Positions 1 through 10,705 of a DNA stretch of 64,000 nucleotides are shown one piece after another. Below the pieces are notes generated by a model. It worked only from the letters and a program-made list of their open reading frames with translations, was not told where the DNA came from and did no database searches. How positions within the stretch are numbered: the first letter of the stretch is position 1; each line of letters begins with the position of its first letter. Both the position numbers and the translations under genes were made by a program. Source of the stretch: Cryptomeria japonica (lineage: Eukaryota; Streptophyta; Pinopsida; Cupressales; Cupressaceae); the NCBI RefSeq assembly GCF_030272615.1, contig NC_081405.1, positions 22,957,772 to 23,021,771 of the forward strand, given 5' to 3'.

Positions 1-6
1 CAATCC

Positions 7-693
7 ATGGTGGGATACCTTTCCATTCCACACTCCCTTACATTCACAGAAGCCGATGACGCCTCCATAAGTCAGCCACATAATGCACCTTTACACATTG
101 AAGCCTTAATACACAAACATAGAATCAAACAAGTCCTGATAGATGGAGGAGCAGGTCTAAACATTTGTACATTGAGCACTATTAAACAATTGGGATATTC
201 CGACAAAGCTGTGAATTCTACAAACAAAATTACTATCAAATCATATGATGATGAAGAGCGTTCATTTAAGGGTATATTCATTGTACCTCTCAGAGTTGGG
301 CCAGTTACAAAGGATGTGGTTTGTCAAGTCCTAGACCTTGATCTCACATACAACATATTGCTAGGACGTCCATGGATTCATGAGATGAGCGCAGTACCAT
401 CTACATATCATCGATGTATCAAGTTTCCACACAATGGAGTTGAAGTGACCGTCAAAGCTGACCCTAATCCATTCATATATTGCAACAATCTGCAACCTAG
501 ATCAGAAATAACAATTCAAACCAATCGAGAGGCTATTCCTTCATCAGCATATGTGGATCCAGAATCCTTGAAAGCTTTTACATCAAAACAAGTAGAGCTA
601 AAAGAAAAGTTCAAGATTAAAGACCTAGGATGTGGTGAGTATATCTTTCATGTTGATCAACTCCCACTATCTCCTAACACATTTTGTCAATAG
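7..693 (+). pseudogene. Retropepsin (aspartic protease) region of gypsy element A
   Basis: The 228-residue frame contains the retropepsin active-site region LIDGGAGLNICT at about residues 45-56, with Asp-Gly-Gly in place of the usual Asp-Ser/Thr-Gly, and the flap and C-terminal part ending in ILLGRPWIH and VPSTYHRCIKFP (about residues 117-140). These motifs are typical of plant Tat-type gypsy polyproteins, where the protease precedes reverse transcriptase. The enzyme would process the Gag-Pol polyprotein inside the virus-like particle. The frame ends at a TAG at 691-693 and no RT follows, so it is a remnant. The first ATG in the window is not the true polyprotein start, which lies upstream. 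Confidence 0.8.
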
Positions 694-1470
694 GAACAAT
701 CTACAAGCAATATGCAAGACCGAGGAATTGGGTGTGAACCACTTAGTGTTGTGGCTACTAAGTCTGAATGCAAATCTCCTCTAGTGGTGCAAGCATCTCT
801 TGATATCAATAGTCCTAAGAGTGGTTCCTGCGAAGAATCTATTGAGCATATCGCCAAACCTCTTGAGAACTCACATAGCTTTACCATATAATCCACTCAT
901 TCCATTTCCAGACCTCTCCCAGACTTGGATCAACAAGAATTACAAAAGCCCTTACTCATTGGGGATAAAAAATTAAGCTTTGAAAAGAAAAATATAAAAG
1001 TCAAAAATAAAGAAAAATCCTTCAGTCCAAATCAAAATCAAAAGCTATTGGACTCTACAAAAATCAAAGTCAAGGATAAAAATCCTATCAAGCAAAAAGA
1101 GCAAGAGATGATCTCCCCTAATATCAAAATAACTGGGGGCAAAAGTTTGAAAATTTCAAGCGAAAAAGCATACTTGTTGATCCTAAGTCTCCATCATGCT
1201 ATCCTACTTTCATTTCTTTTCACAATCATAAGCCTTCATCAATCATCCACTTGTTTCACACATCCTTTCCCTTCTAGCGATACATCATGGACCTTTAATG
1301 GAGCTTCCTCAAGGGGCTTTGTTATCAGGGATGCCCAAACTTCTTTAGGTGACACGCATACGGGCCTGTGTAGTCCACACACTAGTAATTCTATCTCAGT
1401 TTCTTCATCAAGGAAGACAGTCACTCGAGATACACATCATTCAGACAAGGAATGTTGCAGTTACAATCAT
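694..1470 (+). other. Spacer replacing RT-RNase H-integrase core in element A
   Basis: Between protease and integrase tail there is only about 780 bp where roughly 3 kb of pol is expected. A frame is open from about 925 and encodes a Lys/Ser-rich, low-complexity stretch, then a hydrophobic patch, then continues into the integrase tail. I recognise no RT, RNase H or catalytic integrase motif in any frame. It could be a deletion scar filled with other DNA or a replacement segment of a non-autonomous subfamily. Confidence 0.5.
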
Positions 1471-1692
1471 AAGGTTAAGCCTCACACATTTGAGGTAGGG
1501 GACTTAGTTCTCAGAGAAAATCCTAAAAATCAGCAACATAGAGAGAAGAAGGGCAAGTTCGAACCAAACTGGCTTGGTCCTTACATCATTACAACAGCAT
1601 ATGGATCTGGGGCATATCAGCTCTCAACTACAGAAGGTAAACCTTTGGAGGATCCTATCAACAACATGCACCTTCGTAGGTTTTATACATAG
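1471..1692 (+). pseudogene. Integrase C-terminal tail of gypsy element A
   Basis: The 3' end of the frame encodes about 73 residues of the integrase C-terminal DNA-binding domain: FEVGDLVLREN, then KGKFEPNWLGPYI, then the closing HLRRFYT before TAG. This small SH3-like barrel is the last domain of Ty3/gypsy Pol. It is closely similar to the tails in element C (ends at 53523) and element B (ends at 44986). The catalytic D,D,E core that should precede it is missing. Confidence 0.8.
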
Positions 1693-3528
1693 CTCTTTGG
1701 AGTATCCTAATTCAAAAAATACAAAAAAATTTCAAAAATTTCAAAAATACAAAAAAATTATAAAACAAAAAAATCGTTACTTGGTGAAAACCTGGCAAAC
1801 AGGTGCCTTGTGACACCAAAAACATTGAAAAATCGAAAAAAGTAAAGAGAAATAATTTCGTCCAACAGTGAAAACCACTTCGGTGGCACCCTGGGCAAGT
1901 ACCATGGTGAAAACTGGGTCACCAGCGCCATGTGTAGAGACATTTCTCCTCCCTCCTTCAGGATTCACTTTCATCCTTTCACTTTGCACACACTCACAAC
2001 CTATTCGTTCATAATAAACTTACCCATTCCCATCATGGCTTGTTATTGACCTACCCAAGATTGGTTAGCCATTCATAATAAACCTCCCTTTTCACCTCCC
2101 TTTCCATCCATAATAAATCAGATCCTATCTGTGGCTAAGGCAAATCCTACGTCTAGTGATGGGTGTGGAACTGAGAACATCACATGTTTCGAGGAGTATA
2201 GTTTCTTCCAGCTTCCTTCAGTCTGTCTGCACACAATCCGCAATAAAGCAACATTTGCATCATAGATCCGCAATAAAGTTTCATCTTCTCTGCAATAAAG
2301 TATCAGTTTCATGGATTCAGTCAGTTTCAGATGAGACACAAAAACAACAATGGGCTTCAACAAATCAAATCTTTCAACAGACTCAGACAATATTATGGTT
2401 CGGTGCTATCTATCCTTTTTGTGAAAGTAAACATTGTGACCACAATCAAATAAGACTTATACAAGTGACAAGGGACACTAAACTTGAGGACTACAGTGAA
2501 TGTTGGTGTCGAGTCTTGGTTTTCTTTTGATTTTATCTTCTTGGTGACATGTCTTTTAGCTTTTCCAGGATGTCTCTGACTAGAGATTTTATCTCCAGGA
2601 TGTCTTTGACTAGAAAGGTGAGGATGGGGTATCGTCACCTATTTGTATTTGTTGTCTGTGGATTGTCTCTTAGTAATTCTATGACTTGTCCACGGACATG
2701 AGGACACTGAGAGTCTAGTGTGAACTGGGGCATTCCTTGTTTGTGACTGTCTTATCTCCATGCAAACAGGTACAATGACTTTCTGGGTCAAACATATGCC
2801 TCGAATGTCATAACCTACTTGCCATAATAAAGCTCAATGATGATAAAGCACAAGAAGCTCTTTCACTTTCATATCTTCTATCTTTCATCCCCCTTTCTTG
2901 ATTGACTTCCATCGTCCTTCTCGAGTCCGCGTAGCCTGCTATCACATGACTGAGTATTGACACACCAAAAATATTTGCATTTCATGTAGTTGCACCTGCA
3001 TTACCACATATAAGCATTTCATACATACATATAGATATCACAACTGCATCACATCCTGCACACAACACCTGTTAGCACAATTTACATTTGCATTATCATA
3101 TTCATTTGCATTACATACATTCACATTTGCATCATGCATACACATATAAAACATAAAAGAACAAAAACATTGCATTTCCTCATGTACATATTTGCATCCA
3201 TATCATAAGCATCACATAAGAACATCTAATCACATAGGTACACATGCATATAGCTATTGCAAAGATGAATCATCTCATATATATATATATATAATCATAA
3301 GTGTCATGATACAATGATGTCAAAATCATATGGCTACAATCACCCGCAGGTGTCTACATCATCATACAAAATGGTACAAAACTGATACAAAGGAACCCAC
3401 TGATCACTCCTACCAGCATCACCGCTAGTGCTAATCATGTCCGTGTCATGGTATCCTACGCCACATGTCCCACCCTCATCTCTAGTCCTAGATCCTAGAA
3501 CATTCATCTCAGTGCATCTGTCTCCGTC
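1693..3528. other. Non-coding 3' region of gypsy element A
   Basis: No gene is supported. It begins with A-rich sequence and a GGTGAAAACCTGG motif at about 1783, also found on the minus strand downstream of the integrase of element C (about 53290-53360), which supports common ancestry of the two elements. It also contains repeated GCAATAAAG words (about 2235-2305), a short duplicated CCAGGATGTCT segment (2566-2620), CATTTGCAT-rich sequence around 3000-3240 and a TA microsatellite at about 3277-3291. The C-terminal part of the antisense PMD gene would be expected here but is not readable. Confidence 0.6.
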
Positions 3529-3824
3529 TCAATTGTAGGGTATCGGCTCCCCATCGATCGCTATCCGCAGAATCCTGTATACATCCTCCAGGGTGACTGT
3601 CATCTCCCCCATCGGCAAATGAAAAGTGCAATTCTCAGAGTGCCACCTCTCCGCCAGTGCAGTCAACAATCCCATGTTCACCCGAAACTTAGGCACATAC
3701 AAAATATGTCTCAATCCCATAGCCTCAATCGCAGCTCGGTCCTCAGCTGTCAACTCAGGTCGCAACCTCTGAGTTGATGGGAATCTCTCCCGTGACTCCA
3801 GCATAGGCAAATACTCCTTTAGTC
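3529..3824 (-). pseudogene. Plant mobile domain (PMD) gene fragment, antisense inside element A
   Basis: The minus strand reads YLPMLESRERF, then GLRHILYVPKFRVNMGLLTAL, then TFHLPMGEMTVTLEDVYRILRI, the N-terminal signature of the plant mobile domain family (related to Arabidopsis MAIN and MAIL1 and to transposon-borne copies). About 95 residues remain of several hundred, stopping at the TAG next to 3537. The frame opens just after an AG at about 3825 (minus strand), where exon 2 starts in the copies of elements B and C, so this is probably the start of exon 2. It is antisense to the retrotransposon and lies between pol and the 3' LTR. Function in the element is unknown. Confidence 0.75.
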
Positions 3825-3851
3825 ACACAAATCAATCATCTCAGTCCTAGT

Positions 3852-4075
3852 GGCACTCACTATTCATCACAAAGTGTTGCTTCTATCCTAGTGGTACTCA
3901 CTGTTTATCACAAAGTACTACGTGTTTGGCACTCCCTGTTCATCACAAAGTGCTGCTCACATTTGCACTCATTGTTCATCACAAAGTGCTGCTCATATTT
4001 TAGTACTCCCTGTTCATCACAAAGTACTATATCTTGGTACTCACTGTTCATCACAAAGTGCCTTGATCTATCCTA
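3852..4075. repeat. Tandem array of about 36-bp units (six copies)
   Basis: Six imperfect units share the core GTTCATCACAAAGTGCT preceded by CTC(A/C)CT. Spacing is about 34-39 bp. The array lies immediately upstream of the PMD exon when read on the minus strand, the place where element B has its intron minisatellite. Confidence 0.85.
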
Positions 4076-4280
4076 TCCTAGGGCCTCTACTTGAGTGAAT
4101 CCTCTTGAGAAGTTTCCCAATTGGCAATGTATGTTCTATCACAGAATTGTCAATCCTAGTCCTATTTGTTATCCTAGTCTTCCTTAGAGGACTTGCTTGA
4201 GTGTATCCTCTTAGTAGTTTATCCAATCGATAACGTATGTTCATCACAGAACTACCGATTTGACCTAGAAGACACAAATT

Positions 4281-4565
4281 CACATTTTTGGACACAAACG
4301 TGCTTTTATGACATAAACGCGCTTGAAGACTGCATAAACGCGCCTGTTTTACACAGACGCGCTTGAAACACATAGACGTGCCTATGCTCTGCACAGACGT
4401 GCCTGGGCGACACAAACGTGCCTTTTTGGCATAGATGCGCCTACACAGCACAGATGCGGCCGCATTCGGCACAAACGCGTTTTTCATCATAGACGCGCTT
4501 GGCACAAACACAGACGCGCCTAGCGAGCATAGACACGCCTGGCACCAACGCAGACGCGCCTGGAT
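4281..4565. repeat. Degenerate GC-rich minisatellite, core CACAGACGCGCCTG
   Basis: About 13-14 diverged units of roughly 17-25 bp share the core CA(C/T)A(A/G)ACG(C/T)GC(C/T)TG. The GC-rich array stands out in AT-rich surroundings and lies upstream of the antisense PMD exon. Unit length is irregular, so slippage and CpG decay both seem to have acted. Confidence 0.8.
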
Positions 4566-5079
4566 GTTTTTGACATTTTTTGGACCCTAGCCTAGAGCAC
4601 ATTTATTACCCTATCTAGCATGCATTAATGACAACAATAAATGCATCAAAGTACAAGGAGGTTTTGTGGTACTTATCGGCTCTCTTGCCTCTGTTGGCCT
4701 CTAAAATCGGCGAACGCGATCGAATCTATGAGCCATTACCATCGCTGCTGACTGTTGCTGCTCTATCTTGCTCTGCACTCTGATCTCTTGGATGTGTGGA
4801 TGACAATGAGGATGTTTTCCCCTCGTGGTCTATCTTATAGACTACCCTAGCCCTAGTCTCCTGTGTCAGTCTTCGTTATCCCATGACTTTGTCACTTTAT
4901 CTGGTCAATCCATTCTAGCCTTTCTTTCTTATCGAGAGATTGTCTGTGGTCTTTTCACACATTTTCATCCAATCTCTCGAGGGGGCATATCATTCCCATC
5001 TTGGGGCAACTCGGTATCAATTCATCTTATCTTCTTTGAAACAACGCGACAAGCCGCATTGTCTCAAAGAGGGGCAAAA
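4566..5079. other. Region between minisatellite and 3' LTR of element A, with polypurine tract
   Basis: No gene is supported. By analogy with elements B and C the first exon and promoter of the antisense PMD gene would lie here on the minus strand, but I could not identify an exon with confidence. The segment ends in the purine run CAAAGAGGGGCAAAA (5065-5079), the likely plus-strand primer next to the 3' LTR. Confidence 0.6.
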
Positions 5080-5858
5080 TGTAGACACCCAAAATTGTCC
5101 AGTCTAATTAAATAATTATCTAAGCTTAATTCTTCTATTAATTAATTAAATATTTATTTATTTAATTAATTCTTTTATCCTCTTCTAGCCTTATTTCTCA
5201 TTTAAATAAATACATTAATTTATTTAAATTATCCTTTTCCTAAATTAAATAAATATCTTATTTATTTAATTGATCCCACTTCTTCTATTAATTAAATAAA
5301 CTTTTATTTATTTAATTAATTCATTAACCTTTTCTACCCATGACACATGTCATTCATCTCTTAATTCATATACCACCTACCCCTTTCATTATTTTATTAT
5401 TTCTTTTACCCACCCTCTAATCATAGCCGACCTCCTTTTACACCTCTCAATCTTATCCCTCCATTTCATATAGTGTCTTCTATATAAGGAGATGCTTCCT
5501 TCATTATCAACCCTAATCAATCTATGCAAACCCCCCCCGTTGACTACTTGACTACACTACGCTTTTGAACATAGGCGATCCTACTTGCAACCACATTCCG
5601 TTCTTTGTTGAGCTCTTGTGCACATAAAATCTGAGAGCAAATATATCAAGCAAGATCAATGGAGATAGGAAGAATGGAGATCCAAACCCGATTGGACATG
5701 TGATGGTATAATCTTTGTGATTTCATTTGATTTGCATTGTCTTAGGTAATCTTCATATGTTATGGTGGATCTTTGTTGTTGTTAGGCTAGGGTTTTGTGG
5801 TTGAATTCATTTAGCTTTTCAATATCGTTATTAGTGTTATCCATTTTCACCATATACA
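5080..5858 (+). repeat. 3' LTR of gypsy element A
   Basis: It starts TGTAGACACC after a polypurine run and ends CATATACA. It aligns along its length with the LTR at 59111-59873, with scattered substitutions and small indels. The left third is rich in TTTATTTAATTAATT repeats. A TATA box (TATATAAGGA, 5481-5490) sits about 400 bp in. Length is 779 bp. Confidence 0.88.
5481..5490 (+). promoter_or_regulatory. TATA box in LTR of element A
   Basis: TATATAAGGA, conserved at the same place in the related LTR of element D (59511-59520). This is the likely core promoter of the family. Confidence 0.6.
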
Positions 5859-6313
5859 GGACCAAGTTTGGAAAGAATGCTTAGAATCAATTATGAATCT
5901 TTCTTATCTATCCCACATGCCTTCAATTGCAATCTTACAGCCTTTATTTTTGTGAATAAGTCTTGAATTGTATCAAAATTACATGGATTTAATCTTATTA
6001 TCTCATTCTCCAATTGGTGTCCCCTTAATTCATCTTATTTACCAAACAACCCTTCTAAAGTTGTCCATACATCATTTGGAGTAGTAGTAGATTCAACATG
6101 AAAAAGAAGATTAGGAGATATAGACATCTATAGAGTACCATAAGCTTCGTCACATTTGTTAAACCATTTTGGCTTTTCTGCAAGTAGTGATGGTTCAGTT
6201 TCAAGAGCCATAGTTATTCTAAACAACCCCAACTTCTTAAGATAGATTGTCATTTTTTACTTCCACTCATAGTAGTTATAGGGTGTGAGTATTGGTACTG
6301 TTGTTTGATCCAT
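5859..6313 (-). pseudogene. Copia-1 gag, N-terminal part
   Basis: Read on the minus strand from the ATG at 6313, the protein begins MDQTTVPILTPYNYYEWK. This is the N-terminus of Ty1/copia Gag (DUF4219/UBN2 type), a capsid-forming protein. The frame has stop codons, one right after YYEWK, and later segments resembling CGIDKKDSQLIFN, which also occurs in the gag at 10706-12180. It is cut at 5858 by the LTR of element A, so the rest of the element lies left of the window. Confidence 0.75.
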
Positions 6314-7373
6314 TTTAATGCAGAAATTAAGACTGTTTGTTATGCGAAAAAAAGAATGCAAAGATCAACACAACACACGAGACACCCCCCCCCCCCCCCT
6401 TTTACTCAATCAAAATGATCCCCCCCCACAAAATTGGCACGTTATAAGTTAGTGTGTTTACAATTGAAAACAGGACCACTAGATGGGAAATGAAAAAATA
6501 TGCACTTTCACTCAATTTTGAGCTAACGATCAAAAGTTATAACATAAATAAATTCCTGTAAAATGGCCTATTTAATATATCGACACTTTAAACAATAAAA
6601 AGTTGCACTTTGTCGATAACAAAGATGGCCTTCCAACCACTTGTTGGAATTGGACTGGCATATAGAATCCAATGGTGTGATTTGCAAGAGGGAATTGGCC
6701 TCCAGCCAACTTGAGTCTCACTCTTTGTGTTTGACAAGTGAAAAGAGGAGAAATAAAACCTTCAGTATTCACGCCTAAACAAAAAACAACATATTTTAGC
6801 GCCTTATATCAGCCAAAAATGGTCAATAAACCTGGAAAAATGATCCTTGGGCCATAGTAGGGCTATGGGGCAACCATTTAAGGCTGCAAACAACAAGAAT
6901 ACACCACAAATTTGATGAAAAATAATGTTGTGAAAAGAAAAACACCCCTCCAAAAAAATAAAATTTTGTCAGAGCCTCCAGTGTCCAAATATGGACAATT
7001 TTTATATGAAAATGGAGGTTTTTGGGTCTTCCAGACACAATGGAGAGGTCTATTTGGCCTCAAAATGCCTCATTTGAAAGTTGTCTTCTAGATCTGAGCT
7101 ACAAACCCTCATTTCGTAGCTGCAACAAATGATCTCTGATTTTGGTGAAACAAAAATCTATCCTGACTTTCTTGAGCCTCCCAGATCCAATAGAACGAAA
7201 AAAAATGCTCCTAGAATGCTGCAATCACACATATCAAGAAAAAGACAAAACATGCAATGACAAAGGTTATCAGATCTTCATAAACCCTTGTTGTTCTCCA
7301 GATTGTACACAACGTAGGAGAAAAAACAACAGAGTTTTACAAGATCACTACAAAGATTTAAACTTCCAAAACA
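6314..7373. other. Untranslated leader of copia-1
   Basis: About 1.06 kb between the gag start and the primer-binding site with no supported coding region. It includes two poly-C runs (about 6386-6400 and 6421-6427). The leader is long for a copia element, so an undetected small insertion is possible. Confidence 0.5.
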
Positions 7374-7386
7374 GGCTCTAATACCA
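7374..7386 (-). promoter_or_regulatory. Primer-binding site of copia-1
   Basis: The minus strand reads TGGTATTAGAGCC directly after the 5' LTR end TAACA. This matches the copia primer site for initiator Met tRNA (TGGTATCAGAGC) with one change. Confidence 0.7.
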
Positions 7387-7651
7387 TGTTAAAATCTGAA
7401 AAAATAGATTTAAACCATAATTGAATTGAAAGTATTAGAATGAAAAACTAGAAATAAAATAGACAAAATAACGATACTAAAGAAACTTGATGTGAATGCT
7501 TAGCGACAGAATACCATCGAGAGAAATCTCTATATTTCTGATATCCAATATATAAATACAAGCAAGGTAGCATGTTTATATAGACTCAAGTGAGGGGTGG
7601 AAGTGGCAATACTAGACAATGAGGAGAGATCACCATGATGGTCTAAATATA
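7387..7651 (-). repeat. Copia-1 5' LTR, part 1 (split by inverted-repeat element)
   Basis: This part begins TGTTAAAATC next to the primer site. The other part is at about 17997-18156 and ends ACTAACA, giving the complementary LTR termini TGTTA and TAACA. The two parts are separated by the large inverted-repeat element, and together they make a plausible LTR of about 425 bp. Confidence 0.65.
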
Positions 7652-8443
7652 GGGTAAGTGCAAGAAGTTGAGTCCACTTAGTGTGGAATTTTTACACTTA
7701 GAAAAAATGGCAAATCGCACGGAGCACATGTGAAATGAAATGGGATCCCGTTATGGTTCAGGGTGCTGAGCCAAAATTTGAAACAGGATCCCGAGCCTAA
7801 ATCTAAGAAACGGGAAAATGGGATCCCGTTTCCTTTGTTGTTTTTTAATATTAAAATTAACATACATATACATGAAATATAACATTTAAGTATAATTTTG
7901 GCATGATGTATGAGAGTGGTTTCAAATCTCTAGGATTTATAATGAAAATTATAGATTTTAGAAGATCTTATAAATTTTCAAACTTAGTCAAATTTCAGTA
8001 ATCAGTAGTTCAATATTTTCTGGCTATCTTTATCTCAATCTCTTTATCTTCCTTGAGCTCTAGACTAATCTCTCTCCATGTCTATATTGGCAAGATGTTT
8101 GAAAGTGGTTTGAAATCTCTAGGAGTTATAATGCAAATTCTAGACTTCAAAAAATCTTATAAATCTCAAACTTAGTCAAATTTCAGTAATCAACAAGCTC
8201 CTGTCAGCATTTTCTAGCTCTCTTTATCTTCATTGATCTCTAGTCTCATCTCTCTCCATAGAAATCTTCCTCTATCCCCTCTCTACCTCTATATCTCACT
8301 CTTTTCTCTCTCTATCCCAAAATCTAGACCTATCTCTCCATCTCTCACTCTCTCACAAATCCCTAAGTCTCTACTCTCTGTCTACTCTCTATACACACCT
8401 CCCCTCACTCCCTACGTACCTCTATTTCTCTACATACACACCT

Positions 8444-8450
<7 letters not shown>

Positions 8451-8490
<40 letters not shown>
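8451..8490. repeat. (CT)n microsatellite
   Basis: An uninterrupted CT dinucleotide run inside a longer CT-rich tract. Confidence 0.95.
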
Positions 8491-8494
<4 letters not shown>

Positions 8495-8916
8495 TCTACT
8501 TTTATCTCCCCTTTATCTCCACTCTATCTCTCTATCTCACTCTCTCCTTTCTCTCCCAAAATCTAGACCTATCTCTACCTCTCTCTAACATCCTTAACTC
8601 TCTACTCTCTATCTCATCTATCTCCACACATCCCCTCACTCCCTACCTACCTCTATTTCTCTACATATACCTATCTATCCGTCTCTACATACCTTTCTCT
8701 CCCTCCCTACCAACATCTCTCCCTCTCTCTCCACCCCTCCTTCATTCCATCTCTACTTTTATATCCCTTGTATTCTTTCTCTACCTCTCTATCTCACTCT
8801 ATCTCCTCTCTCCCAAATTCTAGAGCTATATCTCTACCTCGCTCTCACATACTTAACTCTCTACTCTTTATCTCCTCTCTCTACACACCTCCCTTGAATC
8901 CCTACCTACTTATATT

Positions 8917-8920
<4 letters not shown>

Positions 8921-9011
<91 letters not shown>
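8921..9011. repeat. Compound (AT)n(TG)n microsatellite
   Basis: About 20 AT units followed directly by about 25 TG units. Confidence 0.95.
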
Positions 9012-9013
<2 letters not shown>

Positions 9014-9063
9014 CTCTCTAAATGTACCTTCTCTCTCCCTACCGACTTATCTTTCTCTACATG

Positions 9064-9202
9064 TGTCATAATAGGTCCTACTAAAAGGTCTTATATCATA
9101 AGAGGTCTTACTATGTCGTAATTGATCCTATTATGTCATAATCAGCCCTTTTATGTCATAATTGGTCCTAGTACATGTCATAATAAGTCCTACTAAGGGG
9201 TC
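9064..9202. repeat. Palindromic satellite, left fragment
   Basis: Units such as GTCATAATAGGTCCTACTA and AAGGGGTCTTATGTCATAA, continuing at 14216 on the other side of the copia insertion. Confidence 0.85.
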
Positions 9203-9676
9203 TGTGAGATTTTGCCAAGATCAAGAGCTCTATGAAAAGTACAAAATATAGGACAAGAATAAACTATATTCTCATCAATAGATAAATGATCAAAAGATCA
9301 ATAGTTGTTACATACAATGAATATGAGCCTGCATATATAGGCAAGGCAATATGGATATGTGAGCACACAAACATGACATGTGGCTCAATAAGAAACAAGG
9401 GTAGGTAGGAAATAGGTGTGGTAGGTAGGAGAAACAATAAAATATTCCACATGAGGTGGATCACCCACCGAAGGTGGAATTATTACTCCACAATAAGTGA
9501 ATATGATAGAGTAGTAACAAGATCACAACATAAAAGGTGGAAATTCTCCTACACACACTATCCCAATATGACGCAAACACCCAAGTTTCTCATACCCAAA
9601 CTACTATGATATGCATGAACCTAAGTAAACTTAAGTAAGGTGTAATAATATCCAGGATGAATAAATAATTACACCA
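9203..9676 (-). repeat. 3' LTR of the non-autonomous copia
   Basis: On the plus strand it begins TGTGAGATTTTGCC and ends TTACACCA. It matches 13739-14216 and, inverted, the solo LTR at 35739-36206. A TATA-like TATATATGCAG (minus strand) lies at about 9330-9342. Confidence 0.88.
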
Positions 9677-9692
9677 CCCCCTCCCCCCCCTT
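9677..9692 (-). promoter_or_regulatory. Polypurine tract of the non-autonomous copia
   Basis: On the minus strand a G-rich purine run ends directly at the 3' LTR, in the expected position for the plus-strand primer. Confidence 0.7.
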
Positions 9693-9904
9693 AAGTGCAA
9701 CTTAGGGGAATGCACTTAATTCTACAATGCAACTAAGCAATGCAAGATGGGCCCCGACTATGAGGCCATGTTAGGTACCCATGTACAAATGCAAATGCAT
9801 GCAAACCAATGAAATGAAATCTCTCACAAAGTAGGGAAAGAGAGAAAAACCCAGTGGGAAAAAACCCTCCCCCAAAGAGAGATGAAAGCTATACAAGAGA
9901 ACTC

Positions 9905-10507
9905 TCATAGAAGAATGTGAGGAACAAAACTCCATGTGAGAAAATGTCCACGCCATATGAGAGAAGAAGAGAAGCTAGGTAGGCCCCCCTCAATGTAGAA
10001 TCTCCACCAATGGTAGAAGCTCGAAGATGAATGAAGAAACTGTCGAACAACATTCATCCCCTTAGGAAGAAACAAAACCAAAGGTGTATCTATGAAGTCT
10101 CCCCAATCATGAAGGGAAGAAGTAGGAAAAAAACTCATGATGAATGAAGTCTCTGAAAACTGCTCAAGTTTCCCCGTGTCGATGTTGAAAGATACCCCCT
10201 TCAAAGGTGGTAAACTGCTCCATGCTGCTGAAAAAGGCACTCCAAGATCTAGTGGAGATGAATGTAGAACAAGTCCCAAAGACTCACATGTCTCCTCAAA
10301 GGACAAAGAGACCTCCTCTAACTGTTGTACACAAGTATCCACAATCATATCAACCTCGAAAGAATGATCATGTAGAGAATGAATAAGAGGGTCAGAGTGT
10401 GCCCTCACAACAATCGAAGAAGGATCATATTCATCAAAGAAAAGATGAATATCATCAATGATGTCTTCCAAATATGCAATGTAGAACTGCAATGTAGGAC
10501 TCCACAA
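9905..10507 (-). CDS. Unknown open frame in place of integrase/RT (200 aa)
   Basis: A 200-residue open frame on the minus strand, same orientation as gag, between the protease and the 3' LTR. The N-terminal half is acidic (for example DIIDDIHLFFDEYDP, EEVSLSFEETCESL) and the C-terminal part is rich in Phe, Trp and Ser. No integrase, RT or RNase H motif is present and I do not recognise the family. The sequence between 10508 and 10705 is open in a different frame over short stretches, so the original frame may have been longer and joined to gag. Whether it is a real protein or just a spacer is uncertain. Confidence 0.4.
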   Translation of the reverse strand: MWSPTLQFYIAYLEDIIDDIHLFFDEYDPSSIVVRAHSDPLIHSLHDHSFEVDMIVDTCVQQLEEVSLSFEETCESLGLVLHSSPLDLGVPFSAAWSSLPPLKGVSFNIDTGKLEQFSETSFIMSFFPTSSLHDWGDFIDTPLVLFLPKGMNVVRQFLHSSSSFYHWWRFYIEGGLPSFSSSLIWRGHFLTWSFVPHILL

Positions 10508-10705
10508 ACAAACCTGTAATATTTGTCAAGTACTCATCCCATGAAACTGAAGCTGGAAGACAAGGTATATCCTATTGCACTGAATCACAAGAAGGCAAAA
10601 TTTTCACACTATTCGCATCATCATGTGCAATAGGTGATGTGATATCAATAGGAGGAGATGAAACACAAGGCTCAAGAACAGGGTCACATGTGAGAATCCC
10701 CAAGT

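Larger units (their letters stand above)
1..5858 (+). mobile_element. Gypsy element A, 3' part (Ty3/gypsy, Tat-like)
   Basis: The 5' half lies outside the window. In order the segment holds a retropepsin, a non-pol spacer, the integrase C-terminal tail, about 3.4 kb of non-coding DNA with an antisense PMD fragment and two tandem arrays, a polypurine tract (about 5065-5079) and a 3' LTR. Reverse transcriptase, RNase H and the integrase core are absent between protease and integrase tail, so this copy is internally deleted or belongs to a non-autonomous subfamily. The element ends inside the gag of copia-1, so it inserted there. Its LTR matches that of element D at 59111. The Tat-like assignment rests on the protease tail and the integrase tail shared with element C. 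Confidence 0.8.
7652..9060 (+). repeat. Left inverted arm of the foldback-like element
   Basis: It contains palindromic GGGATCCCGTT motifs (about 7740-7830), two tandem copies (about 370 then 320 bp) of a block around TTTCAAATCTCTAGGA (about 7915 and 8105), then 800 bp of CT-rich DNA with a (CT)n run at 8451-8490, (AT)n at 8921-8960 and (TG)n at 8961-9011. Reading frames in the CT-rich part are low-complexity artefacts. Confidence 0.7.

Noticed and set aside
4281-4565. Spaced repeats resembling a CRISPR array
   Set aside because: Spacing is irregular, repeats are highly diverged, and the context is a plant retroelement; it is a minisatellite.
8233-9121. Open frames of 196 and 117 codons in the CT-rich tract
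   Set aside because: They are translations of CT, AT and TG microsatellites and belong to the inverted arm; no protein signature.
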